A DNA stretch of 64,000 nt from Symmetrospora coprosmae. Its lineage: Eukaryota; Basidiomycota; Cystobasidiomycetes; Symmetrosporaceae. The notes below the pieces were generated by a model that was not told the DNA's origin, did not search any database, and saw only the letters and a list, made by a program, of their open reading frames with translations. Shown one piece after another: positions 21,438 through 34,084 of the stretch (its first letter is position 1; every line of letters starts with the position of its first letter). A program made the position numbers and the translations under genes. The stretch lies in NCBI GenBank assembly GCA_008802785.1, contig VUYT01000038.1:1-64000 (forward strand). The letters are read 5' to 3'.

Positions 21438-23251
21438 ATGACGACAGCAGCCCTGTCCCCTGGAAGACCTGTTCTGCGTCGACGCAGTCAGTCGGAGCAG
21501 CCAGCCGCGAGCAAGTCTATCGAGGCCAGGTCCGTAACTTGGATGGACGAAAAGGTTGCCTTCCAGACCGGTACTCAGAGCAGGGTCCAGTACGGCTCTT
21601 CTCCCCATCTTCCCGTATTCGGCTATGTCCAGTGCTGATGCTGCTGGTCTGTACGCGCAGGACTCCCGGTCGAGGCGAAAGCAAGGAGGTCATCGCTGAT
21701 GGAAAGCAGACTCTCGAAGTGCGAGTACCCGATAAGGCCATCAACAAGACTGCTACTCCGACCCCGTCAGGCCTCGTCGGGCTCAAGCACCAGCAACCGC
21801 GACCGGCCCTCACTCCTCGGTCCGCTCTCCGAAGGGATGTCCCGCCCCCATATACGCCGATGAACCTGGCCCCGCTACCCATCATCCCGATGCACCCTCC
21901 TCGCAACGCGCCACAGCAGCAGTACGCACCTTCGCCTGCGGTCTACGGCCTAGGTAACACTTCAATCCGCATTGGTGCGCTCTACCCGGCTGGACCGGTC
22001 CCTGCTCACCCCCAGACGGTCTTTCCATCCGTGCTGGCGGCCTCTGAGGCTCTGCGCATCAACCTTGGCCTGGAGATTGGCCACCAGCAGCAACAACAGC
22101 AATCTCTTCGCGCCCTCCCACCGCAGCTGCCGCCCATGCAGCTCGGGCTCATGCCTGCTAATGCAGATCAGGCCAAGTGCGCACCGCCGTTGGCCCCACC
22201 TTTTCACCTCACCTTCAACAACCTCAAGCTCGGACCCGATGCACCAGCAGTGCCGCGAGGAACCGCTCCTACTGCCAGCCCTGCGGGCAAGGACTCGCCT
22301 CCCTCTATTCAGGCGCAACTCCTCTCGAGTATGTATCCAATGCCCGGCCAGGTCCAGCCGGCATACAGTCAAAACCCGCAGCTTCCCCCTGTGTGAGTGT
22401 CCCAAACAACTTACACGCGGCGACACGACGAGGCTGACGTTCCCTCCATCTTCCCGTTTACAAGCGTCAACACCGGGTCGAGCGGTCCCATGAAAGCGCA
22501 GCCGGGAGATTGGGCTTGCTTGGTCTGCTCCTTCGTGGTTAGTCTGATAGGCAAGGCGAAGTGCTAGAGTGACAGTAGCTGATCCGCTTTCACCATGCTT
22601 GCTCTGTTGCAGAACTGGCGGCGCCGCAAATACTGTATGCGATGCTGCCCATTCTCCGATGGCAACGCCGGGAGCAACGTTCCCAGCATTCTCGCTTCTC
22701 CTCCATCCCGCTCCACCCCACCGGGCATGCCGCTCGGGTCCTTCTCGGCCCCTCTCTGCCCTCCTGGCTTCGGAACGCCGCTTCGGTACACCGGACACCC
22801 GCTGCTCGCCGGACCTTACCGATTCGGCCTGCCAGGCATGGCATCTGGATCGCCTCCCCTACAAATGTTCAGTGGCTTCCAGTCCGGTCCCGGCGCCAAT
22901 GGTTCGCTGCCTCCGCCGGCCCTTGCGCACATCCTGGCCGGTCCGTCCTTCATGCCGGGTCCCTACGTACCTCACGCGCCGCCGATGGCATCCTTGCCCG
23001 TCCAGATGCCCACGTCAGCTGCATCGGTCACAGAGCTCCCTCCCACCCGACCTCTCACGCCCTCTCCCACTGGTTCTCAAAGCTCGGGATGCTCTTTCGC
23101 ATTCTCGGCAATGTCGGTCGCCGACTCTCCCAGCACAGTTGCGACTTCGCCAACAGTCTCGTCGGTGGACGGGGACAACTCGCCTGTCGCCAAGGACAGT
23201 GAAACGTTCGAGGCTGAGCGGGTCGCCTCCGGTACGCAAGCTGCTCTTTAG
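21438..23251 (+). CDS. RanBP2-type zinc finger protein
   Basis: About four exons. The first (MTTAALSPGRPVLRRRSQSEQ) splices, by consensus near 21595/21660, into a long Pro/Gln-rich low-complexity exon. A RanBP2-type zinc finger is split by an intron: GDWACLVCSFV then NWRRRKYCMRCC, giving W-x-C-x2-C-x(n)-N-x-x-C-x2-C, the single-stranded-RNA-binding kind of ZnF. The remainder is Pro/Gly/Ser-rich (repeated PPG, PLP, SxSP). Fungal proteins with this finger usually act in RNA metabolism or stress granules; this is family-level inference. A second finger was not found. The stop is at 23249. RRRSQSE near the N-terminus looks like a basophilic kinase site. The N-terminal exon join is the least certain part. 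Confidence 0.75.
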
Positions 23252-23470
23252 ATTACCTCTGCTATTGGCATGCCTCCATGCGACTTTCTGCTTTAGACTG
23301 TAGATGCACCGACTGACAGTAACGGTACCCTGGCGGCAACCGTCTGCTCTTGCGTTTGTCTGTACTATAGCATGGTGCTCTCTTCCTTGCAGCTCGTTAT
23401 ATATATGTACGGTCGTCGCTTTGGTGTTCTGCAATAATGACTAGCCTCTCTCTACATATCAACAGTCACC

Positions 23471-25522
23471 CTAGTTGCCCTCTTGTGCGACCTCGCGAAC
23501 AGAATCCTGGAAGATCTTGACACCCAAGGCCATCTCGTCTTCGGTGATCGTGAGAGGACAGATGAAGCGGATGGTCTCGTAGACGGACGTCGTGAGGATG
23601 TACATGCCTTTCTCGAGGCACTTTGCCGCGACACGACTCGCGAGCTTGCTCCCTGGAACCTTGGACCCGGCGGCGGCAGCGGTGTTGTCGGAACCGCTTG
23701 CGCCTGCAGGCAGTTTCTGTCCAAAAGCGGGCGTAGGCGCGGCGAACTCGACTCCAATCATGAGACCTAATCCGCGCACATCTGCAAACATGTGCGATGT
23801 CTCGGGCGCTGAACGGACCTCTCCGATGCCGGCAAGCAGTTGCTTCGAGCTATCGGTGACGCATGGTCAATCAAGTGGCAAGGAACGTCGGAGCAGATGA
23901 TGGCACGACGCACCGAGCGCGAACATTGTCGAGGATGCGGTCTTCGGCCATCACCTTTGCGCATGCAACGCCCGCCGCGCAGCTGACGGCGTTGCCGGCG
24001 TACGTGCCGCCCATGCTTCCAGGCGGCTGCTTGTCGGCCAGCTCCTTGCGCGTGACAATGCCGGAGAGCGGGTACCCGTTGGCGATGCCTTTAGCCATGA
24101 CCATGATGTCGGGCTTGAGGCCTGGCGCGATCGTCTCGATGGCAAAGTACGAACCGCACCGACCGAATCCGGACTGCACCTCGTCGATGATGAACATGAT
24201 GCCTTCGCGGTTGCAGATGCGCTGTAGCCCTTCCAGGAAATGCTTGCTTGCGGGGACGTAGCCGCCTTCGCCTCTATCCACGAGGAAGAACGGAATCAGC
24301 TGAACGTCAGCAAGGTTTCGTTACAGCCTGCGGGAGTAAGAGGTGCATCTCACAGAACAGGCTCAAGGATCAGCGCAGCAGTGTCTCGCGGGGCTGTCTG
24401 CTGCGCCAGCAGAAGCTCGAGCTGGTACAGGCACGCATCGGCCATCTCCTCCTCCGATGTGCCAGGAGCGACGCCGAGCTGATGCCAGTACGGGAAGGGC
24501 GCTGCGAGGACACCAGGCTACGACGCCATCCGAGCCGCAAGCTCAGTCATCGCGCAATTAACTCAGGCCAGTGCAAGGCTCGCCTCACCATCCATGGCGC
24601 GAAGCTACAAGTCGCAATAGAGCAGATTAGCTCTAGAGTGGCCGCACCAAGGCGAGTTTTCCTGCACACACCCGGCGGAATAGACGGTCTTCGACTTAGT
24701 CATGGCCATTGTGCCAAAAGTGCGTCCGTGGTAGCTGCCCTGCATGACAATGACGTTCTGACGGCCGGTTGCCATCCTCGCCAGCTTGATGGATGCCTCG
24801 ACAGCCTCCGCGCCAGAATTCCAAAAGAAAAAGCTGTCGAGCGACTTGTCTGTTTTGATGGACCGGGAATAAGCACCAGCTGGTGGTAGGTGGATAAGTA
24901 CAGGCTCTCACGCGGCATGACTGGAAGGAGCGCGTTGACGAGTTCCTGCACGATAGCAGAGTGAGCCGCCATGCTGGCCGGAGCCGTGCACGGACATCGC
25001 TCACCAGGTACGGCTTGGAGAAACCAATGTTGACCTGTGCATGGACCTGTGAGCATGAATGAGAGTCAAGTAAGCGATCGCCTGACGGCGAGACGTGCAT
25101 GGCCAGCGCATACAATCTCGCCACACTGCTTCTGCGCAGCCTTCGTCACAGCGGGATGGCAGTGCCCCAGGTTCGCAACTCCGATACCAGCGGTGCTGTG
25201 GACGGATCCAGCGAGAAAGATCAGCAAGCCGGGACCGTCGCATCATCCTAAGCTGAAGGGCAAACCGACAAGTCAAGCATCTTCCTGGAGCCGGACGATC
25301 CTTCCGAGGTAAAGCTCGAGTCGCTGGGCGCAGTGGTGATCCAGGAGCCTGACAGCTTAGCGTCAGCATGAGGACCGACACCCGTAGTTTCAGCATGAGC
25401 GGCAACCTTCGCCCTTGAGCTGCGGGAGATAATTGCGATAAGAGCTTTTTCGGGTCAGATCCGACGTTTTCGCGGACTCGCGAATGCCAGCCAGAAGAGT
25501 AGCTAGGGCCGTACGAGTACAT
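23471..25522 (-). CDS. Class III PLP aminotransferase, 4-aminobutyrate type
   Basis: PLP enzyme that moves an amino group from GABA or a similar omega-amino donor to an oxo-acid. Exons joined by eye read LDFTAGIGVANLGHCHP, QKQCGEIVHAQVNIGFSKPY, ELVNALLPVMP, DKSFFFWNSGAEAVEASIK, a GRQNVIVMQGSYHGRT segment, LILEPVL, MFIIDEVQSGFGRCG, the Schiff-base lysine in VMAKGIANGYPLSG, GGTYAGNAVSCAAG and a C-terminal domain with VRGLGLMIGVEF and TTSVYETIRFICPL. These are the ordered landmarks of the class III family. The C-terminus is AQEGN at 23471. The 5' exon is uncertain: ATG at 25522 gives a very short first exon (MYS) if spliced at GTACGG to a CCGCAG acceptor. The substrate is not fixed by sequence; related ornithine or acetylornithine enzymes are possible. 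Divergent from glycogen phosphorylase. Confidence 0.85.
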
Positions 25523-26355
25523 GGTCGCTCAGTCTTCCGACGCCCTTGACGACGTGTTGTTTCTGTGGGTGTGGGTGAGCGCGAAGTGTTCCCTGTCAGG
25601 CGACGAGGTCTATATCTGTCGCAGCAGGGTGGACGGAAACCCTCACGCCGAACTCTGCCAGAGTCTGCTCGGCGCGTCGCGCACTCGAAGTCGAGAGGGT
25701 GCGCTTGACAACGTTCATGCTGATTTGCAAGGTGATGGTACGAAGCGGATGTAACAGAGCTTTCGGTCCCGTCAGTGCTGTCGGAGGTGCAAAGTGATCG
25801 GCTGTTCGGCATCTTTGGAGAGGGACAACGGACACGAGCTCGAAGCGAGAATTCAAGCATACTCGCGACCGCGCACAGAGATGTACATGTCCTAGTTGCA
25901 TGGCCCCTGCTAGATCCATAGCTAGCAAAGGAAGTAGTGATAGATGGCGTCACGCGAAGAGCCTTGACATCCTCCGTGTCAGCATGCCCCGCGTTTCTCG
26001 CCCCGGTGCGGTGCCTGGGCCTGGAGCCCCAGCTTTGGTTGAGGAGCGTCCCGACAAGTCTGTTCGAGGCAGCATCATCGAGCAGGAGTATACAGTAGAA
26101 GCAGCTGCAGACAACGCAAGCTGGAGAGTCTCCACGCCTCCGCAGTCCCCTGCATGCGTCATCATGCTCCGCTGACGTCCGCAGCGGGTCCGTGCTTCCG
26201 ATCTCGGGACTGGGTTCTCCACCTTGAGGCGAGAGGGGGGCCTGCCACAGTGCGCACGCGTCGTCGACTGGCGTTTGGCTTCGGACCAGTCTTCTGAGTA
26301 ACCAGAGGATCGCACAGTCGTAAACCACACCACATCTCCCACTCTCCACATCACA
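25523..26355. promoter_or_regulatory. Divergent promoter region, aminotransferase and glycogen phosphorylase
   Basis: An 833-base gap between opposite starts. The last part before 26356 carries TCTCCCACTCTCCACATCACA, a pyrimidine-rich leader. A large minus-strand frame (26931 down to 25390) crosses this region and the first phosphorylase exon, but shows no domain and reads as a shadow. Confidence 0.45.
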
Positions 26356-29300
26356 ATGCCATCCAAGCCAACCAAGAACACGCCGATACCCACAAACACG
26401 CTCGGCAAGGGCGAAGGCACCGCCAGCTCGGTCGCCGCCGTACCGCCCACCAAGCTGCCAGGCGCGTCGTCCTCGTCCAACAAGGCACCCAAGGCACCCT
26501 CCAAGGCAGCGTCTGGACTCCCTTCCCCGGGCATCTCGCTCCACCAGGATGAGGAGGATCCCATGCACAAGGCCAACCCGCTCAAGGCGAGCGACTCCAT
26601 CGCGACCACCCACCGTCCCAAGATGCACAAGCGATCCGCTACAGGTGTCATGTGAGTGGGCATCGCATTGCGATAGATATAGAGTCGTGGTCCTGAGTGC
26701 GACCTTGCTTGCTTGCCCCTTCGTCAGCGTCGGACCCAACGAGTCGCTCAAGGACATCTTCCCCGAGGGGTCCGACGCGTCCGCCTGGAAGAAGGCCATC
26801 GAGCACAACACTCTCAAGAGCAACGTCGACGACATCAGCGACAGCATTGTCCAGGTTGGTGTCTTCAGCTCGGACATGACCATCTTACGTTTGGTCCCTG
26901 ACTGTCCTCTCCCGTCCGTCCCCGCTCTCACAGCACGTGCAGTCGTCGCTCGCCCGAGCCGCCTTCAATCTCGACACTGTCGGAGCCTACCAGGCTGTCG
27001 CCCTCTCTGCTCGAGACCGCCTCATTAGAGGTCAGTCGCCTGCTAGCTCTTGGTACATCTGACTGGCATTCGCTGACGCCGGGTTGACCTCCTTCCCAGA
27101 CTGGAATGACACCCAAAGTACGCAAATCACCGCAGATTCGCCATTCGCACAAGTCTCTGCTGATGACCTTGCAACTCTCCCCTGCTCTCCATTCGGACTC
27201 TCTACCCCTGCTCTTCTCCCTCTGTCTCTACTTTTTGTTCCCCTCCGAAGTCTACCACACTCAAAAGAGCCCCAAGCGCGTCTACTACCTCTCGCTCGAG
27301 TTCCTCCTCGGCCGATCTCTTGACAACGCAGTGATCAACTTGAAGCTCAAGAATGAGTACAGGTTGGAGACTGTCAGATCCATACTCTGATTGATCGATT
27401 GCAGCTGACTTGCCTGATCTTACAGTGCCGCCGTCAACAAGCTTGGCTTCAACATGGAGGATCTGTGAGTATCAGGGCGACGGAACACGAACAGAAGATC
27501 CGTCAAGCTGACGGCACCGCTATGCCAGCCTCGACTCGGAGCGTGATGCGGGTCTCGGGAATGGAGGACTCGGCCGACTGGCTGCATGCTACAGTACGTC
27601 TCCTTCTGCTGTTTATTGTCGGAGCGGCAGGGCAGACACGAGACTAAGTGTACATCCGCTTCAGTGGATTCGCTGTCCACGTGCGACTTCCCCGCTTGGG
27701 GGTACGGCCTCCGGTACCAGTACGGTATCTTCCTTCAGGCTCTGAATGCGAACGGCGAGCAGGTCGAGGTTCCCGGTGAGTCTCCTGCCAACAAAGCTGT
27801 CGTGGCGGTCTCTGGGCTAACACTATCGCCCTGCAGACCCGTGGCTCACCGGCTCCAATCCTTGGGAGGTACCACGACTAGACAATACAGTCACTGTCAA
27901 GTAAGTGCTGCGATTCTACACGTGAATTGGCCGTCTTGCCTGAGACTCGTGTGACCAGGTTCTACGGCAAAGCCAATCGAGACGCATCTGGCCCGAACCG
28001 ATGGACCGACTGCCTCGAGGTCCTTGCCGTGCCCTACGACTGCCCCATCCCGGGCTACAACACCATCAACACCAACAACATCCGTCTCTGGGCCGCACAG
28101 CCCAAGCGAGGCTTCAACCTTCAGTCGTTCAACGCCGGAGACTACGATGGGTCCGTCAAGGAGGGTGAGAACGCCGAGACCATCACTCGAGTCCTGTACC
28201 CCAACGACAAGTAGGTCCATCTCGTGCTTGATCCAGCCGACACCGCAGCTGCTGATCCAAACTTTTTGGCAATCCTTCAGCCACTGGGCTGGCAAGGAGC
28301 TCCGACTCAAGCAGCAGGCATTCTGGACCGCCGCCTCGCTCAGCGACATCATCCGACGATGGAAGAAGATTGGAGTCCCTTGGTCCGAGTTCCCGCACTA
28401 CGTTGCGATCCAGCTCAACGACACTCATCCGGCTCTCACCGTTGTCGAGCTGCAGAGGATCCTGATCGACGAGGAGGACATCCCCTTCGATGACGCATGG
28501 CAGATCGTGACCAAGACCATCTCCTACACCAACCACGTGCGCCGCCTGTCTCCCAGTGACACATGCCGACGCCTGCTGATCTCCCTTATGCATGCATGCT
28601 AGACCGTCCTGCCCGAGGCTCTCGAGTGCTGGCCCGTTCCCCTCTTCGAGAACCTCCTGCCACGACACCTCCAGATCATCTATGACATCAACCACAACTT
28701 CCTGCGACAGGTCCAGCAGAAGTGGCCGGAGGACAGGGACCGTCTCGCCCGCATGTCGCTCATTCAGGGTGAGCCCTCCAGGTGCCATCGCACGGCTGGT
28801 AACACCGCACTGACGTTGACATGCTCCTGCCTATAGAGGGCTCGCCGAAGCAGGTCCGAATGGCCTGGCTCGCCATCGTTGGCTCGCACGCCGTGAACGG
28901 TGTGGCCGAGCTGCACTCGCAGCTTCTCCGAGTCATGCTCAAGGACTTCGTCGAGTTCTACGGCCCCGACAAGTTCGTCAACGTCACCAACGGCAGTAAG
29001 TAGTATGGCTCCTGCTGCCAAGCCTGGCATTACTAACGCCACTATCGTCCTCCAGTCACCTTCCGACGATGGCTCTTGCAGTGCAATACCCCGCTTGCCG
29101 ACCTCATCACAGAGACGCTCGGCGGCGACAAGTGGCTGACTAACAGCAGCCTCCTCAACAAGATCGAGAGCAAGGTCGATGACCCGGCCTTCATCCGACG
29201 CTTCTACGATATCAAGCAGGCCAACAAGGCCCGACTCGCAGAGTACATTGAGCGAACCCTCGGCGTCTCGGTCAACCCAAAGGCCCTCTTCTCGATCCAG

Positions 29301-30366
29301 GTCAAGCGACTCCACGAGTACAAGAGGCAGCTCATGAATGCCTTCGGTTGTATCTACCGATACCTCCAGCTCAAGAAGATGTCGCCGGCGGACCGTGCCA
29401 AGGTCGTCCCGCGAGTCGAAATTTTTGCAGGCAAGGCCGCTCCGGGATACTTCATCGCAAAGCAAGTCGATCCACTCATGCGACAGGAGATAGGGCCTTG
29501 CTAACAGCGCATTCTGTTCCGCCGCGCCTCAACCAGGTTGATCATCAAGCTCGTCAACGCTATCTCAAAGATCGTCAATGCCGACAAGGACATGAAGGAC
29601 GTCTACCAGGTCGTCTTCCTTCCCGACTACAGTGTCAGTCTCGCCGAGCTGCTCATCCCCGCCTCGGATGTCTCGCTCCACATCTCGACTGCCGGTACCG
29701 AGGCTTCCGGAACGTCCAACATGAAGTTCTGCCTCAACGGTGGTCTCATCCTGGGTACCGTCGATGGCGCCAACATCGAGATCGCCGAGGAGGTCGGCGA
29801 CGACAATGTCTTCTTCTTCGGACACACTGCGGACCAGATTGACGATCTCCGACACTCGCACCGCTTCAGCGGCATCAAAATTCCAGACTCTTTCCAGCAA
29901 GCCATCGATGCCATTCGACAGGGCGTCTTCGGGGAGGCCTCCTCCTTCCAGCCGCTGATCGACAGCGTCATTAACGGCGGAGACCACTACTGTCTCACCG
30001 ATGACTTCGAATCGTTCCTCGAGGCCGAGCAGATGATCGACGAGGCTTACAGCGACAAGGTGAGGCGTCAGCGGCGGATGGCATATTCTCATCCCCGGGA
30101 GGGATTCTGACGGTCTTTGCGTTCACAGAAGGGATGGATTCGAAAGGCGATCCTGACGACTGCCCGAATGGGAAAGTTCAGCAGCGTGAGTTCGACCTGT
30201 TTTAGACGTCATTTCAGGGCAGGGGCGCAGACTGACTCGTGCATTGGCCACATCCCGAATGCGACATCACGCGACACAGGACCGATGTGTGACCCAGTAT
30301 GCCGAGGAGATTTGGAACTGCGAGGCTGTACGCGTTCCGTCACACATCAGCGAGCTCGCCAAGTAG
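26356..30366 (+). CDS. GPH1: Glycogen phosphorylase
   Basis: Releases glucose-1-phosphate from glycogen, using PLP. About 14 exons. The N-terminal extension (Pro/Ser/Lys-rich, about 100 residues) precedes the catalytic body, as in yeast Gph1. Landmarks in order: [168 protein letters not shown], and the PLP-lysine segment [11 protein letters not shown]. Exons close with [22 protein letters not shown] and end SHISELAK at 30366. All active-site blocks are intact. The extension carries KRSA just before VGPNESL, a plausible PKA-type regulatory position; that is an inference. Confidence 0.96.
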
Positions 30367-30864
30367 GCGGACTCACGATCTGCGGGTCGCTCGCAAGCGC
30401 AAGGTCGTTGTTACCTTGTCGACATGGGACATCTCCATTAAGGAGCAGGGTAAAGCTCAATCAATGAGCAAGGAAGCACACCGTCAGTACACATTCTCAT
30501 TGTCAGTTGGAACCGTAGTCAGAATCAGCAGGTCCGTTGCGGACAGGCCAGCGCCTAGATCCAGAGCTCAACTCCTTGCCTAGATGGCCGCAGCAAATAC
30601 AGCACCACGTTCATTCCCTGAGTGCGCTCGCTACCCATGAGCATAAGCTATTGCGCGGTTTCTGATCCCCGAGATTACGCCCCGATAGTCTAGAAAAGCC
30701 GCACCAGAGTCCATTTCTCCCAAGAAGCGCCGACACCCTCTTTCGCTGGTAGAACAACAACGACCAGCGCTGCAGCATCTCTATCTCGACACCATGCCCG
30801 AATGCTACATTGTTGATGGGGAAGCAGATCGACCTTTTCGAGATGCACGAATGCACATCGAAAA
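30367..30864. other. Convergent intergenic region
   Basis: About 500 bases between the 3' ends of glycogen phosphorylase and the first LysM-like gene. No domain, RNA gene or repeat was recognised. Confidence 0.45.
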
Positions 30865-32074
30865 TCATGCTTTCCCAAGGCACACCACTGAGCCGACTGC
30901 TAAATTTGAGCACTCGCTGTTGATGGTCGGGTTGTACGAGTATAGCTGCTCGAGGGTGAGGCCAATGTCTTTGCTCCAGTCGAGAAGGCCGAGGCAGATC
31001 TCGCCCTTCATGACGGTGTGGAAGCGCGTGCAACCCTGATCGGCCGTGAGCGAGCCGGGGATGCTGGAGAATGGGTGAAAATTGCGTCAGTGCCATGACC
31101 TGCGGGACGTGTACAGGGCTACGGTACTCACAGATTGACGGGTTCCTCTGAGACGGGCGCGGCGCCTGCGGGCAGTTCACCGGTGGCGTTGCGGATGGGG
31201 CTGGTGCCGCTCGATGAAGGAGCGGGCGCAGTGTCTGACGCTGACGAGTCAGACGATGCCTGTGCCTTCGAAGACTGCTCGGCGGCGATCTTGGGGTTGG
31301 ATCGCGCGTCGCTCTCGGTGGCTGCAGGAGTGGCTGTCAAGCGAGATGGAGAGCGCGTCAGTCCGAGTGCCACAGGTGAGCGATGGAAGAGCCTTTCCAC
31401 TTACAAGTTGGCTGGGCCTCCTGTGTTGTAGTAGATTCGGCGTGCTGCTGCTCCTGCGAGCCTGTCTCCGAGGCTGGCGTAGTCTCAGACCAGGCAGACG
31501 AGGACGGCTCCGACCAAGAGGATGAAGCTTCGCTAGGAGTGAAGGACGGCTCGACTGCAGATGAGCTCTCATCTTCGGCCTGCTCTTCCTCCTCGCAGTC
31601 CCAGTCGTCCTCCTCGTCCGCGTCCGTCTCGGCAGCGGCCGCATCGCGCTTGACGTGTCCGTTCCTGCTGCTGAGGTGCCTTGCGAGCGGGAAGGGCATT
31701 GCCAGGTCGGCGTTGTAGCTGATGTGCACAGGGGCGGCCGTGATGAGGCTGTCCTCCGCCTGTGCCGGGCCATCGCCGTGCGGGTGCAGGGCGCGCTGCC
31801 CGGCGCGGTGCCTGAAGGCGTTCTTGCCGTCGACGGCGCGACCCCTGCTGCGTCGGAGAGGGGCGTTCGCTCCCGGTGCGACGGCGATGACGGGCGTGGC
31901 GGGACGCCATGCGGGGCGCAGGAGAGCTCGCTCGCGCGCGACGAGGGCGCGCTCTTGCAGCTCGCGTGTGAAGAGGGGCGCAGGAGCGATGGGCGAGGCT
32001 GGGGAAGGGTGTGCCCCAACGCCCAGAAGGCCAAGGGTGGAGGCGAGTACGAGGGTGGTGATGGAGAGCTTCAT
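30865..32074 (-). CDS. Secreted LysM-like protein A
   Basis: The start at 32074 gives a signal peptide MKLSITTLVLASTLGLLGVGA. A basic, Arg-rich propeptide-like stretch follows, with a Lys-Arg site in GHVKRDAAAA that fits Kex2 processing; after it come an acidic block (DADEEDDWDCEEEEQAEDE), a Ser/Thr/Glu-rich stalk, and a second exon with more Ser/Ala. The last exon (about 31070-30865) codes a single LysM-like module: GCTRFHTVMKGEICLGLL, LTLEQLYSYNPTINSECSNL and SVVCLGKA. The order hydrophobic-T-V-x-x-G-E-x-C, L-x-x-L-x-x-x-N-P-x-I-N-x-x-C-x-N-L, V-x-C matches LysM (chitin/peptidoglycan oligomer binding). Three exons with phase-consistent joins. It is the first of three adjacent genes of the same plan. 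A chitin-binding or masking effector or wall protein is the family-level inference. Confidence 0.78.
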
Positions 32075-33263
32075 GATACTTGTTGGTGGGATGGTGAAGG
32101 AAGGAAGAGAGATGGGAAGGTAGCGAGTGAGGATATGCCGAATGCGTGGCTTTGTGGGTGCTGAAGAGCTGTGTGATGTGTCGCTGTTTGGTGCGTGTTG
32201 TCTCAGGTGAGGAGGATGAAGATGGGCGGAAAGGGCGGAAAGACGAGCGAGCGACAGTCAGATACGGGAGTGAGGGGAAGTGCTGAAGAGCAGTGGAGGT
32301 CCGTGGGAGGACGTCAGTTAGAGAATGGGGGATGTGCAAGGGAGCGTATGGATGGGGTTAATGCAGAAAAGAAGCAAGAGCAGAAGGGCAGCCGAAGCCG
32401 CCCGCAGCGGGACAGCAGCACAGCATATTTCGTGTTTATTGACTTGAGTGCGTGCGTGTTTACACGTCCCTGCGTCCCAAGAGCTTGTGCCTGCCTGTCC
32501 CGCTCGGCGGGCATATCGGCACCGGCATGCATGAGCCGCATCTCGAGGAATGGCATGTCCCGTAAAGAGGCGGCGGCGCGTTCAGAGGGAAGACGCGTCT
32601 TAGGAGTTGAGTGCTCTCGAGCAGTCAGTGCGTATTATGTGTGCGATACGTAGAGTAGGAGGTGGTCTTCTCTGCCTCAACCATCTCCTTCGTCCTTCCA
32701 ACTCGTCCCACAGGATTGCCGGGAGCCTGAGGGCAGGAGGTGGGGTAGTGCTCAGGCCTCTGCGCTCAGACCACCTCCGCCTCTTGTCCATTGTACCCGA
32801 GGGAGCAGTACAGCGGTTGTCGAAGAGCAAAAGGGTGCAGCATCAACAGCACAATGCCATGAAGACAGAAGGAGAAAAGTTGCTTGCGCAGCGGCCGCCC
32901 GAGGCCATGGACTCAGTCCACGCCCCATCCACGCCAGAACTACGGCGAACATCGAAAAGCGGGGAAAAGGCACTACGGAGGACAACGATGGAACAGAGAA
33001 GAGAGAGAGAGAGCTTTGTGCCCCAAGGGAGGACTTTCCAGCAGGCCGCCTGGAGGGGTAGAGCCGCTTATGGGGTGCCGGGCCGTAAGGAGTACACACT
33101 CAAGCCCGGATGACGACTGCCGTTCTTTGATTCCAGCCAGGGTATCAAGCTGAGGAGATAGCAGCCGCACAGCTGACATCAGCTCTAGCTGGCCGGTCGT
33201 GCTACAAGCGGACTAAGACGGGCGCGCCAACTCACCATGACGGATCCCGAAACTGCGGCCTCT
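32075..33263. other. Upstream region of LysM-like gene A
   Basis: About 1.2 kb between genes A and B. The 150 bases next to the gene A start are CT-rich on the minus strand (CTTCCTTCACCATCCC), like those of the other secreted genes. Plus-strand frames of 152 and 168 codons have Arg/Gly/Ser-rich composition without domains and are not called. Confidence 0.45.
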
Positions 33264-34084
33264 TCATTTGGAAGAGACAGGGAGAGGCTCCTCGCCTCTG
33301 TAACCCACGCAATAACTGGTAGAGATTTGCAGGTTCCAGCATCTGTCGTCTACAGCCGGGTTGAGGCAGTAGAACTCCTCGAGGGTGGTGCCGAGGTCCT
33401 GGTTCTGCTCGAGGAGCTCGAGGCAGATGTCACCGGCGACGACCGTCTGGTAACGGACGCAGCCCTCCTCGACCGTGTATGTGCCCTCAGCGCTGCCGGT
33501 ACGTCAAGCCACGTCAGCCATGTGCACTCGATGGACACGCCTTATCGGCCAGCCTTCGGGCGGACTCACATATTCTCCGGGGTAGTCAGGTCGCCAGGAA
33601 TGGTAACGGCGACAGGCGAGGGAAGGGGCACAGGTGCGACCTCGGGCGCAGCCACCTCAGGCTTCTGCTCCTCCTTGGCCGGTGCGGGGGCTGGCGAAGG
33701 TGTGGTCGGAGGCTCTGGCTGCGGTGCCTCCTCTACGGCGGGAGCGGGAGCGGGCGCGGGAGCAGCCTCCTCCTCACTGCCATCATCCTCCACCCAGACC
33801 TCTACCCACTCCTCGTCGTCACCGCAGTCCTCTGGCCCTGCAGCCTCGCCGCGCTTGCTGAGCATGAAGGCGTCAAACGCGCCGTTCTCGACTGCTCGGC
33901 GGGCAGCTCGCTTGCCCAGGTCTGAGCGTCGGAGAGGGACGGAGGCCGACCCGACGACGGCGGGGAGGGCGGCGCGTGCGTTCAGGTTGGACAGGTCAAA
34001 CGACTCTGGCGCAGGGAAGGCATTGGCCCTGACGGTGCTGCTGGCAATCGCAATGGCGGCGAGGATGTTGAGCGAGGAGAGCAT
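33264..34084 (-). CDS. Secreted LysM-like protein B
   Basis: The start at 34084 gives MLSSLNILAAIAIASSTVRANA, a signal peptide. Dibasic sites occur in SDLGKRAARR and LSKRGEAAG, then an acidic block (CGDDEEWVEVWVEDDGSEEE), then a Pro/Ala/Glu-rich linker with repeats such as PAPAPAVEEAPQPEP. One intron (about 33567-33500, donor GTGAGT, phase 2) joins the second exon, which codes the LysM-like module: EEGCVRYQTVVAGDICLELL, TTLEEFYCLNPAVDDRCWNL and TSYCVGYRGEE, stopping at 33264. The Cys just before the module (GC), the V-x-x-G-D-I-C turn and the N-P-x-V/I block match gene A. The intron phase matches the gene A intron before the same module, which supports common descent. Function is inferred from LysM only. 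Confidence 0.78.

Noticed and set aside
25390-26931. 513-codon minus-strand open frame
   Set aside because: It overlaps the GABA-type aminotransferase 5' end, the divergent promoter and the first phosphorylase exon in antisense, has no domain, and its composition fits a GC-rich shadow frame.
32195-33113. Plus-strand frames of 152 and 168 codons between LysM-like genes A and B
   Set aside because: Low-complexity Arg/Gly/Ser composition, no signal peptide, no domain, no splice links.
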